Positions 24,541 to 32,159 of a stretch of 64,000 bases of DNA are shown here, in pieces. How positions within the stretch are numbered: the first letter of the stretch is position 1; each line of letters starts with the position of its first letter. The notes below the pieces were generated by a model. It saw only the letters and a list, made by a program, of their open reading frames with translations. It was not told where the DNA came from and ran no database searches. Location of the stretch: positions 1 to 64,000 of the forward strand of contig NZ_CP031599.1 in assembly GCF_008728195.1 (NCBI RefSeq), written 5' to 3'. The stretch is from Roseovarius indicus. Its GTDB lineage: Bacteria; Pseudomonadota; Alphaproteobacteria; Rhodobacterales; Rhodobacteraceae. Both the position numbers and the translations under genes were made by a program.

Positions 24541-25971
24541 TCATCCGGCGCAGCAGCTCAACTTTGCCACGTCCATATCGAAGGTTTGCGCCGCCAGCTT
24601 CAACCCTTCTACCGTTGTCAGATAGGGGAAGATCGTCTCGCCAAGTGCCTTTGTGGTCATGCCAAACTTCAGCGCCATGACGAGGGTCTGGATCGTATCG
24701 GACCCCTCGGGCGCAATGATCTGGCCACCAAGCAGCCGGTCGGTCTTTCTGTCCGCCACCAGCTTGATCAATCCGCGCGTATCGCGTGCGGCCAGCGCGC
24801 GCGGCACTTGATCGAGCGGCACGATGGACGTCTTGACGTCGAAGCCCGCGTCCCGCGCCTGGGCTTCACTGAAACCGACGCCCGCGACCTGCGGGTCGGA
24901 AAACACCACCCACGGCATCGCGGCGTTGTCGTAACGATTGTCCTCCCCAAGCACTGCGTTTTTGACGGCGAGCTTTGCACCGTAGGCCGCCATATAGACG
25001 AACTGGTCGCGGTCGGTCACATCGCCCGCAGCGTAGATGCCGGGCGCCGATGTTTGCATATCCTCACCGACGACGATGGACCCACGTGCGTCTGTTTCAA
25101 CGCCGATTGCGTCCAGGCCCATATCTTCGGTATTTGCCCGCCTGCCAGCGGTCGAAACAAGATGATCCGCCGTCACTTCGACAGGCTTTCCGTCCTGGAT
25201 CACGCGCAACGTCACGCCCGCAACGTCGCGGCGCACTGTGTCGTAGCTTAATCCGGTCAGAAGGGTGATGCCTTCGGCCTCGAACGCCTCCGCCAGCGCC
25301 TCCGAGACCTCTGGTTCCGCGCCGGGCAACAGATGCGAACGGGCGACAAGCGTGACCTTCACGCCCATGCGGCTCATCATCTGGGCCAGCTCCGCGCCGA
25401 TGTAGCCCGCGCCGATGAAGATCAGGCTTCGCGGCAGCACTTCGAGTTCCAGAAGACTGGTGCTGTCGAGCGCGCCGATTTTCTCGATCCCGTCGATGGT
25501 CGGCAGAACCGGACGCCCGCCCGTGGCGATGATGGTCTTGGGCGCAGTCAGGGTGCGCTCACCGACTGTGACGCCACCTTCGATCAGCCGCGCGGGACCG
25601 GCGTCGATATAATCGACACGCTCGTATTCCGGCAGAAGGTCCGCGTATTTCTTTTGGCGCAAGGCCGTGACCAGATCGTCCTTGGATTGAACGAGCGTCT
25701 GCCAATCATCCACTTGTGCCTGCCCCGACAGACCGGGGAACCGTTCGGCAGCTTTCGCACCGTGCACGGCCTCTGCCGCACGGATCATCGTTTTGGAGGG
25801 CACACATCCCACGTTGACGCAGGTTCCGCCGATGGTGCCATGTCCCACGAGGGCGACGCGCTTTCCGGCATCCGCGCCGGTAATTGCGGCGGAGAACCCC
25901 GCCGATCCGGCCCCAAGAACGATCAGGTCATAGCCGCCCTGTTCATCGTCGTTTTTGTTCAGGTCTTTCAT
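24541..25971 (-). CDS. merA: Mercuric reductase MerA (core form)
   Basis: 476 residues from the ATG at 25971. FAD site DLIVLGAGSAGFSAA, redox pair Cys51/Cys56 in GGTCVNVGC, NAD(P)H fold IFIGAGYIGAELAQ, and the diagnostic C-terminal Cys-Cys pair in VAKLSCCAG. It reduces Hg(II) to volatile Hg(0) in the cytoplasm. The N-terminal metal-binding (NmerA) domain found in Tn501/Tn21 MerA is absent, as in many short MerA proteins. The start codon follows the stop of the 45-aa gene by 1 bp. Confidence 0.95.
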   Translation of the reverse strand: MKDLNKNDDEQGGYDLIVLGAGSAGFSAAITGADAGKRVALVGHGTIGGTCVNVGCVPSKTMIRAAEAVHGAKAAERFPGLSGQAQVDDWQTLVQSKDDLVTALRQKKYADLLPEYERVDYIDAGPARLIEGGVTVGERTLTAPKTIIATGGRPVLPTIDGIEKIGALDSTSLLELEVLPRSLIFIGAGYIGAELAQMMSRMGVKVTLVARSHLLPGAEPEVSEALAEAFEAEGITLLTGLSYDTVRRDVAGVTLRVIQDGKPVEVTADHLVSTAGRRANTEDMGLDAIGVETDARGSIVVGEDMQTSAPGIYAAGDVTDRDQFVYMAAYGAKLAVKNAVLGEDNRYDNAAMPWVVFSDPQVAGVGFSEAQARDAGFDVKTSIVPLDQVPRALAARDTRGLIKLVADRKTDRLLGGQIIAPEGSDTIQTLVMALKFGMTTKALGETIFPYLTTVEGLKLAAQTFDMDVAKLSCCAG

Positions 25972-25972
25972 C

Positions 25973-26110
25973 TCAGCGCGCCTCACCATACTCGGGGTCT
26001 TTTGGTCTGGCGGCGAACAGATATATGACCGCGCCGATGGCGATCAGCGGTGTGAGCATGCCGAGAAGACCGAAGAACATACCGGTGGCGGTGCAACATC
26101 CCATCATCAT
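25973..26110 (-). CDS. 45-aa vicinal-cysteine membrane mini-protein in the mer operon
   Basis: Very short gene: AAGGA lies 8 bp before the ATG at 26110, which overlaps the merF stop as ATGA; its own stop is 1 bp from the merA start. The product starts MMMGCCTATGMFFGLLGMLT, then one membrane segment (PLIAIGAVIYLFAA), then a charged tail RPKDPEYGEAR. A Cys-Cys pair at the entrance of a membrane helix is the hallmark of mercury transporters MerT and MerF. I do not know a named family for it. Its place between merF and merA suggests mercury delivery to MerA. Confidence 0.65.
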   Translation of the reverse strand: MMMGCCTATGMFFGLLGMLTPLIAIGAVIYLFAARPKDPEYGEAR

Positions 26111-26493
26111 GAGAGCGTTCCTTTCTTTTGCGCACGGTTCACGAGAACCGCGTAGAGTGCCGTGGCGGCGAAAACGCCGATTGTGATCCGTATCGCGAAC
26201 CTGAACTCGAGGAGAATGATCAGGATCGACAGAGCTGCCGCGAGGCCGGTGGCCCAGAGTTTCGGGGCCGGTCCCGGTTTGCCAGCGCGCAGCCAAAGGG
26301 CCTGTGCCACCACGGCGAGGCTGAAAAACAGCAGCGGGAACAGGGCGTAATCGAGCCAGCCCGTGAGGGCCGACAATCCGACGCCAGCGACGATGACGAC
26401 CAGAAGCGGCGTGAAGCAGCAGAGCGCGGCGAAGAGCGCACCGCCAAGCCCCCATTTCAGCAGACGGTCGGAATTTTCAGGTGTGTCAGTCAA
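26107..26493 (-). CDS. merF: MerF-like mercury transport protein
   Basis: 128-residue membrane protein. It contains the MerF signature LCCFTPLLVVIVAGVGLSALTGWLDYALFPLLF, with the vicinal Cys pair in the first helix, plus two extra C-terminal helices (LWATGLAAALSILIILL, IRITIGVFAATALYAVL) that classical MerF (about 80 aa) lacks. I place the start at TTG 26493, which overlaps the upstream stop (TTGA); the open frame extends further upstream but then overlaps the previous gene. It would carry Hg(II) across the inner membrane. Confidence 0.8.
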   Translation of the reverse strand: MTDTPENSDRLLKWGLGGALFAALCCFTPLLVVIVAGVGLSALTGWLDYALFPLLFFSLAVVAQALWLRAGKPGPAPKLWATGLAAALSILIILLEFRFAIRITIGVFAATALYAVLVNRAQKKGTLS

Positions 26494-26741
26494 GGAGCCG
26501 TCTTTCTCTGTGATGGGTCGGGGCCGGAGGCGCGTTTCATTTGCGAACGACGCAGTGCGCGGACGATCAGGTAGGTCAGACCCGCCAAAACCAGCACGGC
26601 AATGCCACTCATTCCAGAGAGCCAAGCCCCAACGCCGCCGAACAACGCTGCAAGCACGGCAGTTCCGCCGCCGCAGCAGACGACCACGACCGGAGCTGCT
26701 ATCCCGAAGGCCAGCAGGCCACCCATCAGATTGTCACGCAT
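26490..26741 (-). CDS. Small vicinal-cysteine membrane protein in the mer operon
   Basis: 83 residues from the ATG at 26741. Two membrane helices: MGGLLAFGIAAPVVVVCCGG (about 6-25, with a Cys-Cys pair near its end) and a second at MSGIAVLVLAGLTYLIVRAL (about 43-62), followed by a basic tail RRSQMKRASGPDPSQRK. It begins 10 bp after the merP stop and overlaps the merF start. The architecture fits a MerT/MerF-like Hg(II) carrier, but the sequence is unlike either. Function inferred from context. Confidence 0.65.
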   Translation of the reverse strand: MRDNLMGGLLAFGIAAPVVVVCCGGGTAVLAALFGGVGAWLSGMSGIAVLVLAGLTYLIVRALRRSQMKRASGPDPSQRKTAP

Positions 26742-26751
26742 TGAAGACGGC

Positions 26752-27054
26752 TCAGGAGGCTGTGTCGGGCAGCACCTGCGCCGGATAGCCATTGGCCGTC
26801 ACCGCGCCGATGATGCTTTCGATGGAAGTTTCGGCGTCATCGTAGGTCACGCTGTAAACACCCTGCCCGTATTCGGGGCCGTCCTCGAATGCGGCGATCT
26901 CGACCGACGGAACACCGCGCATCGAGCTGGCGACGATGAATGAACAGGACGGGCATGTCAGTTCGCTGACGGCGACCTCGACCTGGCGCTCTTCAGCGAG
27001 GGCCGGAGTCGAGAGTGCGGCGATGGTCAGGGCGGATAGCAGAAGATGCTTCAT
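26752..27054 (-). CDS. merP: Periplasmic mercury-binding protein MerP-like
   Basis: 100 residues from the ATG at 27054; this start has GAGGA at the better spacing, and another ATG lies two codons upstream. N-terminal signal peptide KHLLLSALTIAALSTPALA, then a heavy-metal-associated domain whose motif is LTCPSCSFIV (CPSC in place of the usual CxxC such as CAAC/CPTC). It would bind Hg(II) in the periplasm and pass it to MerT. It lies between merT and the 83-aa membrane protein. Confidence 0.85.
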   Translation of the reverse strand: MKHLLLSALTIAALSTPALAEERQVEVAVSELTCPSCSFIVASSMRGVPSVEIAAFEDGPEYGQGVYSVTYDDAETSIESIIGAVTANGYPAQVLPDTAS

Positions 27055-27069
27055 GGTCATTGTCCTCGT

Positions 27070-27477
27070 TCAGAATTTCAGGATGAAGGGGGTGATGTAG
27101 GGAAAGATCATGGCGACAGCGACAATCGCGGAAGCGGCCCAGAGGGTTGCGCGCATGATGCGGCGGTCGATGGGGCGGGCGCAGGTGCCATCGGCACAGG
27201 CCTCGGCATCTACAGGCTTGTAAGCCTTGTAGAAGCCGTATCCCAAAAACGCGGCGCTCAGCGCGAAGGTGTACCATTTGTAGGCATAGAGCGCCCCGAG
27301 CTGCGCGATGAACACGCCTGTCACGCCAAAGCTGACCAGCACCAATGGAAGGATGCAGCAAGAAGTCATCGCCAGCGCACCGAGGACGCCGAGGCCGGTC
27401 ACGCCCCATCCCCTGGTGGTTTCGTCACCAATTTTCTGCGACCGAGATTGCGGAAGTTCCGCCAAATTTTGTTCCAT
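27070..27477 (-). CDS. merT: Mercury transport protein MerT
   Basis: 135 residues from the ATG at 27477 (MEQNLAELPQSRSQK), with AAGGAAG before it; 50 further open codons upstream run into merR on the other strand and are not plausible. First helix with the Cys pair (ALAMTSCCILPLVLVSFGV), then VFIAQLGALYAYKWYTFALSAAFLGYGFYKAY, then a second Cys pair in DAEACADGTCARP and a third helix. This is the standard MerT layout for Hg(II) uptake. First gene of the operon. Confidence 0.92.
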   Translation of the reverse strand: MEQNLAELPQSRSQKIGDETTRGWGVTGLGVLGALAMTSCCILPLVLVSFGVTGVFIAQLGALYAYKWYTFALSAAFLGYGFYKAYKPVDAEACADGTCARPIDRRIMRATLWAASAIVAVAMIFPYITPFILKF

Positions 27478-27506
27478 CGAATCTTCCTTGAACAGATATT
27501 TCCACC

Positions 27507-27537
27507 GTTCTAGGGTCTGTAGTTGATACAGGCTCAA
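27507..27537 (-). promoter_or_regulatory. MerR-controlled mer promoter/operator
   Basis: Read leftward: -35 TTGAGC (27537-27532), spacer of exactly 19 bp, -10 TAGAAC (27512-27507). The spacer holds a perfect dyad CTGTA-TCAAC-TACAG. A 19-bp spacer with a central dyad is the mark of promoters that MerR activates by untwisting DNA. It lies between merT and the divergent merR. Confidence 0.85.
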
Positions 27538-27553
27538 GGGGTTTTTTTGCGAA

Positions 27554-27967
27554 ATGAGTAACACAAGCGTGAGATCAATTCGGCGGGGTGATTTGGCACG
27601 AGCGACGGGCTGCAACCTGGAAACCATTCGCTACTACGAGAAAATCGGGATCATGCCGGACCCGCCGCGCAGTACGAAGGGTTACCGAAGCTACGACAAT
27701 GCCCACGTCAAGCGGCTGAAATTCGTCATGCGGTCCCGCGATCTAGGCTTTTCTCTCGAAGAGGTTCGCGGGCTGCTTGGGCTGGTCGATGACCGATCCC
27801 GGACATGCGCCGATGTGCAGTTGATCGCTGAAGATCATCTGACAGACGTTCAGGCCAAGATTGCCGATCTGCAGCGTATCGAGCGCGTCCTGTCGGACAC
27901 TGTTGCGCGATGCACCGGTGATGCTGCCCCAGAATGCGCGGTGATCGATGCGTTGCTTGATGCTTAG
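27554..27967 (+). CDS. merR: Mercury-responsive regulator MerR
   Basis: 137 residues. N-terminal winged-helix (LARATGCNLETIRYYEKIGI) and long dimerisation helix. Three cysteines at 85, 120 and 128; the first two are 35 apart, as in the Tn501/Tn21 MerR mercury site (82, 117, 126), although the last gap is 8 instead of 9. It represses and, with Hg(II), activates the divergent mer operon through the 19-bp-spaced promoter at 27507-27537. Confidence 0.92.
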   Translation: MSNTSVRSIRRGDLARATGCNLETIRYYEKIGIMPDPPRSTKGYRSYDNAHVKRLKFVMRSRDLGFSLEEVRGLLGLVDDRSRTCADVQLIAEDHLTDVQAKIADLQRIERVLSDTVARCTGDAAPECAVIDALLDA

Positions 27968-28103
27968 TCCAGCTTGAAGAAGGGGGGCAACGGACCTTCT
28001 TGAATGGCGTAGCGAAAGCCCGAAAAGCCCTACATGTTTCCTATTCAAGTCGAGCGCAGCGAAGGTCCCGTTTCGGACTTTAATGTTGAGGTTGGCTCCA
28101 ATA

Positions 28104-28436
28104 TTAGTCCGCGAATACCCGTCTTGCTGACGCCAGCTTTATCCAATCTCTGCCTCCAAAGGCGGCGAGTGCAAGATAGATGACCTCAGTATCCATGTCC
28201 GGTTTGAATACGATGGTCAGTCGGTGACTGGTGCCGCCGTGGCGCACGAGCCATCTATCCAGTTTGCCGTTCAGCCTGACACCTGAATTTGGATTTGAGG
28301 CAATCGCTTCTAAGAGCGTGTCTACTTCATCCAGGCGACGGCTCGCGGCTGCAACGTCACCGTCGGTCACCTCGATAATATGATTAACGATACCGATAAG
28401 GTCACGTTCGAAGAACGGATGCCTGATAAATCGCAT
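28104..28436 (-). CDS. ParE/RelE-superfamily toxin
   Basis: 110-residue toxin-like protein: RFIRHPFFERDLIGIVNHII, then NPNSGVRLNGKLDRWLVRHGGTSHRLTIVF and ALAAFGGRD, the usual order of ParE/RelE folds. Its ATG shares one base with the antitoxin stop (TGATG), so the two are made from one message. Targets of this superfamily are either gyrase or ribosome-bound mRNA; the sequence alone does not decide. Likely a plasmid-stability module. Confidence 0.8.
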   Translation of the reverse strand: MRFIRHPFFERDLIGIVNHIIEVTDGDVAAASRRLDEVDTLLEAIASNPNSGVRLNGKLDRWLVRHGGTSHRLTIVFKPDMDTEVIYLALAAFGGRDWIKLASARRVFAD

Positions 28437-28711
28437 CAGGTCTTTTTGGCCATCGCGGCAAGATGGGCCCGTGCGCCTTTAGTGACGTCGGCGGCATCGC
28501 CGACGGGTTCCCATTGATCGAGAGGCAGAGACAGACGGCGCTCCAATTCTGCTTCGAGCAGAGACCGTTCACGATCTCGCTCTGCCTTGGCCTTCGCCAA
28601 TTCACCCGAAACCGCTGCACTCATATTGGGGTACTCGCCAGCTTCGACCAGTTCCCTTGCGAAGGTGTAGGCGGTGTCGGTGAAACTGACAGATTGCTTT
28701 TGAACGCTCAT
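28436..28711 (-). CDS. ParD-like antitoxin
   Basis: 91 residues. The N-terminal ribbon-helix-helix part (VSFTDTAYTFARELVEAGEYPNMSAAVSGELAKAK) is ParD-like: a DNA-binding strand followed by helices. The C-terminal tail, LERRLSLPLDQWEP..., would bind the toxin. It precedes the toxin gene, as usual for type II systems, and probably represses its own promoter in the intergenic region upstream. Confidence 0.8.
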   Translation of the reverse strand: MSVQKQSVSFTDTAYTFARELVEAGEYPNMSAAVSGELAKAKAERDRERSLLEAELERRLSLPLDQWEPVGDAADVTKGARAHLAAMAKKT

Positions 28712-29340
28712 TGCGGGCTCCTTGGTGCTCCAACAGACTACCGAATTTTGCCGCTTCTGGCAAGCAGGTCAGGCCGACCGAGCGAAATGCGTCAACAGCC
28801 TTGCGGCCTCCCCAGCTCGGCTTCGCGTGTCGCAGGGGAGAACGGCCCTTCGGTCCGTCGCGCATTCGGCCATGCGGCCTCACCGCGGCGTCGCACCCGG
28901 CATCCCGGTTTGCCCGCCTCGCGAGCACGTCCCTCCCCGGCCGCTCCGCCGGATTGCGCTCTGGTCTGTTTTGGCCCGATGCCAAAACGATCCCGCCGCT
29001 CCATCCGTCTCCCGCGTCCGGTCGGGCCGTTTGCCTGCTCGGGTCGGGCAAACCTACCGTCAAAACACACACACATGAGTGCGGAAGCATATCCTCCGGA
29101 TGGCCCCCAAATCAGCCCGCGTCAAGGATCGCAAAACTTTTCGGCGAGGGCGGCGCCAGTGGTGCAGGGCGGTCCCGTGCGTGAGCGCGCGCATGTGTCG
29201 GGTGCCGCGCGCGGAAAACTTTTGCGCCCGGCAAGCCGGCGGCTGCGCCGTCCCTGACCCGGGCAGATTCGGAAACCAGGCATTCGGCCATGCCCCCACA
29301 CTCACGTGGTGGCCTTGGAACCGAACACTGGAGACCAGAC
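28712..29340. other. 629-bp GC-rich region without a supported gene
   Basis: Several frames are open on both strands but look like chance products of high GC (Arg/Pro/Ala-rich, no motifs). Structure seen: a 14-bp direct repeat GCATTCGGCCATGC at 28862-28875 and 29280-29293, two AAAACTTTT-centred words at about 29129 and 29214, and an ACACACACA run at about 29067. It could hold the antitoxin promoter and cis-acting plasmid sites. Confidence 0.4.
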
Positions 29341-30270
29341 ATGGCTTACGACACTGCGAACACCTATGAGACCATCGAGCTTTTCGGACTGACCGAGAGG
29401 GACGCGCAGCTGCCGATCCCCGAGGATCACATCCTGACCGACCACATCATCCGCGAGAGCTTCGAGGCTTTGCTCGGGCAGCTGCGCGGAACCGGGCTTG
29501 AAGCGGAAATCGAACCGCTAGCCCATGGGCTCGCGACGATCCTGCAGCGCCGCAAGGTGGCGCTCGGCAAGGAGGTCGACCGCACCGCCGACAAGATCGG
29601 CGCGCTGGCAAAATCCCACGACGGATCGGAGATCGCCGAGACCGCGCTCGAAGAGGCGCAGGCGCGCTTTGTGCAGCTGCGGGAGATTGTCGGCGCCATC
29701 GAGGTGATGAGCGAGGCGGCGGCGGAATGCTACGAGATCGAGACCGGTCACGCCTTCATCCCGGCAGCCGGGTCGCGCGCAAGCGTCCGGGCGCAAGAGA
29801 CCGGGGCGGTCTTCGAGGCACGGCAGCTCCTGGAGCAGCACGACCGCGAGACTGCCGTGAAATCGAAAGTCGAGGGGGTTCCCCTGATCGTCTCAGGCGC
29901 CACCGACTGGACCGATGTCGATGTGATCTTCAACACGCTCGACAAGGTTCGCGAACGAATCAAGCAGAACCGCAATCAGGAGATTTTCCTCTGCCACAAG
30001 GGTGGCAAGCACGGGGCGGAGATGATTGCGGCTCGGTGGGCCCGGGCACGCGGGGTCGCACAAGCGCGCTTTGATCCGCGCTGGTCCGCGCACGGGCGGG
30101 CAGCACCGTTCAAGTGCAACGACGAAATGCTGGACGATAAATTCGCGGCGACGGGGGTTGTACTCTTCGGCGGTAACGGCGTCGCGCTGAACCTCGGGCA
30201 GAAGGCGGAAGCGAAAGGCCTGACGGTCATGCGGGTTGCTGACCCGGCGAAGAAGACTGCGCAGGATTGA
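29341..30270 (+). CDS. DUF2493 (SLOG-like) domain protein
   Basis: 309 residues from the ATG at 29341. The N-terminal two-thirds is helical. The C-terminal domain is DUF2493-like: VPLIVSGATDWTDVDVIFNTLDKV, then EIFLCHKGGKHGAEMIAARWARARGV, AAPFKCNDEML, and GVVLFGGNGVALNLGQKAEAKGL. This Rossmann-like fold belongs to the YspA/SLOG group thought to bind nucleotides or related ligands. Widespread on alphaproteobacterial plasmids; function unknown. A terminator-like stem follows the stop. Confidence 0.85.
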   Translation: MAYDTANTYETIELFGLTERDAQLPIPEDHILTDHIIRESFEALLGQLRGTGLEAEIEPLAHGLATILQRRKVALGKEVDRTADKIGALAKSHDGSEIAETALEEAQARFVQLREIVGAIEVMSEAAAECYEIETGHAFIPAAGSRASVRAQETGAVFEARQLLEQHDRETAVKSKVEGVPLIVSGATDWTDVDVIFNTLDKVRERIKQNRNQEIFLCHKGGKHGAEMIAARWARARGVAQARFDPRWSAHGRAAPFKCNDEMLDDKFAATGVVLFGGNGVALNLGQKAEAKGLTVMRVADPAKKTAQD

Positions 30271-30276
30271 AGAGAG

Positions 30277-30303
30277 GGGGTCGCGCTTGGCGCGGCCCTT
30301 TCG
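30277..30303 (+). terminator. Terminator-like stem after the DUF2493 gene
   Basis: GGGTCGCGC-TTG-GCGCGGCCC followed by TTTCGT: a GC stem with one mismatch and a short T-run, within 10 bp of the stop. Confidence 0.65.
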
Positions 30304-30808
30304 TCATGTCTCATGGCGCGTGCGGTCGGTCACGCGTGATCGGCAGTCTGTGGCAGCCAGCACCGTCATCCCTCTACCCGGTCCGTCAGAGTGCGGCCCA
30401 TCCGCATCGGTGCGGGCTGGGGATTGTGCGCACCTCACGCACATCGTCAGCAGCGCAAGACGCGAGGGGTCGAGACGTCCCACTTGAGGCTGAAGACTTG
30501 CGCGTCCCTCGGGTGGTGTTTCGGAACATCGCATCCACGCGGGCGGGCTCCGTCAGCACCCCGGCCAGGCTCGGCGGGACGCGGACGCGGATGATGGCGG
30601 CTGCGTGATGGCAAGGGTCATCCGGATCACTCCTTTTTGCTCATAGATGTGGATCGCACGGGGTCGGCCCAATCGTGCCCTGCGCTTCGCTCCGGCAAGC
30701 ACAAATACGGCTTCCACGGCGGGGCCGTGGACCCTCCGCATTTGCGCTTGCGACCGTGCCTCTTGCCCCCGTGCCGGGTGATCCCCATCGCAACAAGGAG
30801 AGACCCAA
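30304..30808. other. 505-bp region without a supported gene
   Basis: Open frames here lack family signals or good ribosome sites. A short inverted repeat CCACGGC-GG-GCCGTGG lies at about 30714-30730. The last 25 bp hold the AAGGAGAGACCC ribosome site for the gene at 30809. Confidence 0.4.
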
Positions 30809-31015
30809 ATGACCAACCACTACGTCGCCACCGTCCCCGTCAAGTTCACCGACACCGATGGCCAGGAGCGCACCCGTTTTCAGCGCGTGGGTGCGATGTT
30901 CCGCAACACCCGCAACGGGGACGGCTCGGAGTTCTTCAGCCTCAAGCTCGACTTTCCCGTCGCGGTCTCGGAGCTGGTGATGTTCCCGCCGAGCGCGAAA
31001 GATCCCCAGGACTAA
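30809..31015 (+). CDS. Small conserved-type hypothetical protein, 68 aa
   Basis: 68 residues, unassigned: NHYVATVPVKFTDTDGQERTRF, then QRVGAMFRNTRNGDGSEFFSLKLDFPVAVSELVMFPP. The alternating pattern suggests a small beta-sheet protein. The ribosome site AAGGAG is strong and spaced 9 bp. A perfect 10-bp GC stem after the stop supports a real transcription unit. I recall similar small proteins next to plasmid transfer regions, with no known function. Confidence 0.7.
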   Translation: MTNHYVATVPVKFTDTDGQERTRFQRVGAMFRNTRNGDGSEFFSLKLDFPVAVSELVMFPPSAKDPQD

Positions 31016-31031
31016 ATCCTCTGTCGAGGAT

Positions 31032-31062
31032 GGGCCGCCCCGGGACGATCTTGGGGCGGCCC
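31032..31062 (+). terminator. GC stem after the 68-aa gene
   Basis: GGGCCGCCCC (31032-31041) pairs perfectly with GGGGCGGCCC (31053-31062). No T-run follows. Confidence 0.55.
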
Positions 31063-31458
31063 GATCCCTGTTCCAGGGATGCCGTCATCGGCGCGGGTGA
31101 TCGCCGACAGCGACCTCCTCTTGGTGCCGGTAGCCGCGAGCTCAAAGGACGATCGCCGCTCGGAATGAGCAGGCCGCGACAGGGCGGCCAGTCAGCCTCA
31201 AGGGGGCCATCCACAAAACCTATCGGCCGGGGCCTCCCGGTTTTTGCGGCAGAGATTTGGGGACCCAAATCTGGCCCTCCTTGACCCTGCCTGTCCGCCC
31301 TGTCGGTGGGGTTTGCGCCCGCCCGCGGTTCCGTCCGAACACGTGGCGTTCGGCCAGACCCTCGGGCGGGGCTGGCGGACGGGACCCCTAGGCCAGGTGG
31401 GTTGCCCGGTGGTGAGGGCGGCAGAGCCGCGTCCCTGCGGGCCGCGGCGTGAAGCGGA
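31063..31458. other. 396-bp region upstream of the mobilisation genes, no supported gene
   Basis: GC-rich, with frames that look accidental. It holds short palindromes such as TTTGGGGACCCAAA (31256-31269). It lies between the backbone and the transfer module; cis-acting transfer sites could extend into it. Confidence 0.35.
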
Positions 31459-31543
31459 CACCAAGGCTGCCTGAGCCTGAATGCAACGTAAGTATATAAT
31501 TGACAGATTGGTATATTATCGTAAGGTATAGGCAGCCTTGGTG
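31459..31543. other. Candidate oriT/relaxosome region: 14-bp inverted repeat around an AT-rich core
   Basis: CACCAAGGCTGCCT (31459-31472) and AGGCAGCCTTGGTG (31530-31543) are perfect inverted copies. The 57-nt core is AT-rich in a GC-rich plasmid and holds two similar words, CGTAAGTATA (31487-31496) and CGTAAGGTATA (31520-31530). It lies 35 bp before the relaxosome gene and upstream of the relaxase gene, where oriT is expected in VirD2-type systems. The nick site cannot be named from sequence alone, and the element could instead be the promoter/operator of the virD genes. Confidence 0.55.
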
Positions 31544-31577
31544 GAAGGTGGCAGGAAATAGGGGGTCTTTCTTCCGC

Positions 31578-32159
31578 ATGTCCCGAACAAAACGCCTGAC
31601 AGAGATCGAGAAGATGCAGATCGTCCGCGAGGCCGCGGAGGGTGTGTCGACTTCCGAGCTGGCTGCGAGGTTCGGGGTTACATCGCGCGCCGTGCGCTAC
31701 GTCTTGAAAGCCGATGCCGAGCGCCAGACGGATGCCGCAATTCCGGTCTCAGCGGTCAGTGTGAAGGTCACGGCTGCGGAGCTTGCGGCGCTCGACGAGG
31801 TGCTGGCCGAGGCCGGGATCGAGAGCCGTGCCGAAGGGCTTAGGCGGCTCATTCAGGCGGCAGGCGGGGTGTTCGTTCCGGACGCGCAGATGGCAGCTGA
31901 GATGGCGCGCTACCGCGCCTCGCTGCACGAGGTCGGTAATGGGGTCGCGCAGATCGCCAAGCAGATGTTGGCGGCCAATCGGGCGGGGGAGGGAGCAGAC
32001 CTTCCGTTCTCCGAATTGCGCCTTGCCCAGATACGCGGGCTGGCGCGGTTCATCCTGGATTCCGCTGACGAGATCGATCTGCTTCTGCGCCGCCGTCGGG
32101 ACGCCATGCAACTGCAGGCCACGGCCGCGCTGAGGGAGTTTGCCCATGCGGCTGAATGA
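31578..32159 (+). CDS. VirD1/MobC-like relaxosome protein
   Basis: 193 residues from the ATG at 31578. The N-terminal HTH (EIEKMQIVREAAEGVSTSELAARFGVTSRAVRYVLK) is followed by a MobC/VirD1-like segment: VKVTAAELAALDEVLAEAGIESRAEGLRRLIQ, then LHEVGNGVAQIAKQMLAANR, the region by which these proteins assist relaxase nicking. It overlaps the relaxase gene by 14 bp. It probably binds the inverted repeat or AT-rich core just upstream, and may regulate its own operon through the HTH. Confidence 0.8.
   Translation: MSRTKRLTEIEKMQIVREAAEGVSTSELAARFGVTSRAVRYVLKADAERQTDAAIPVSAVSVKVTAAELAALDEVLAEAGIESRAEGLRRLIQAAGGVFVPDAQMAAEMARYRASLHEVGNGVAQIAKQMLAANRAGEGADLPFSELRLAQIRGLARFILDSADEIDLLLRRRRDAMQLQATAALREFAHAAE

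Noticed and set aside
28463..29257. 264-codon rightward frame over the antitoxin and the following non-coding block
   Set aside because: It overlaps the ParD-like antitoxin on the other strand, has no good ribosome site and its content looks random.
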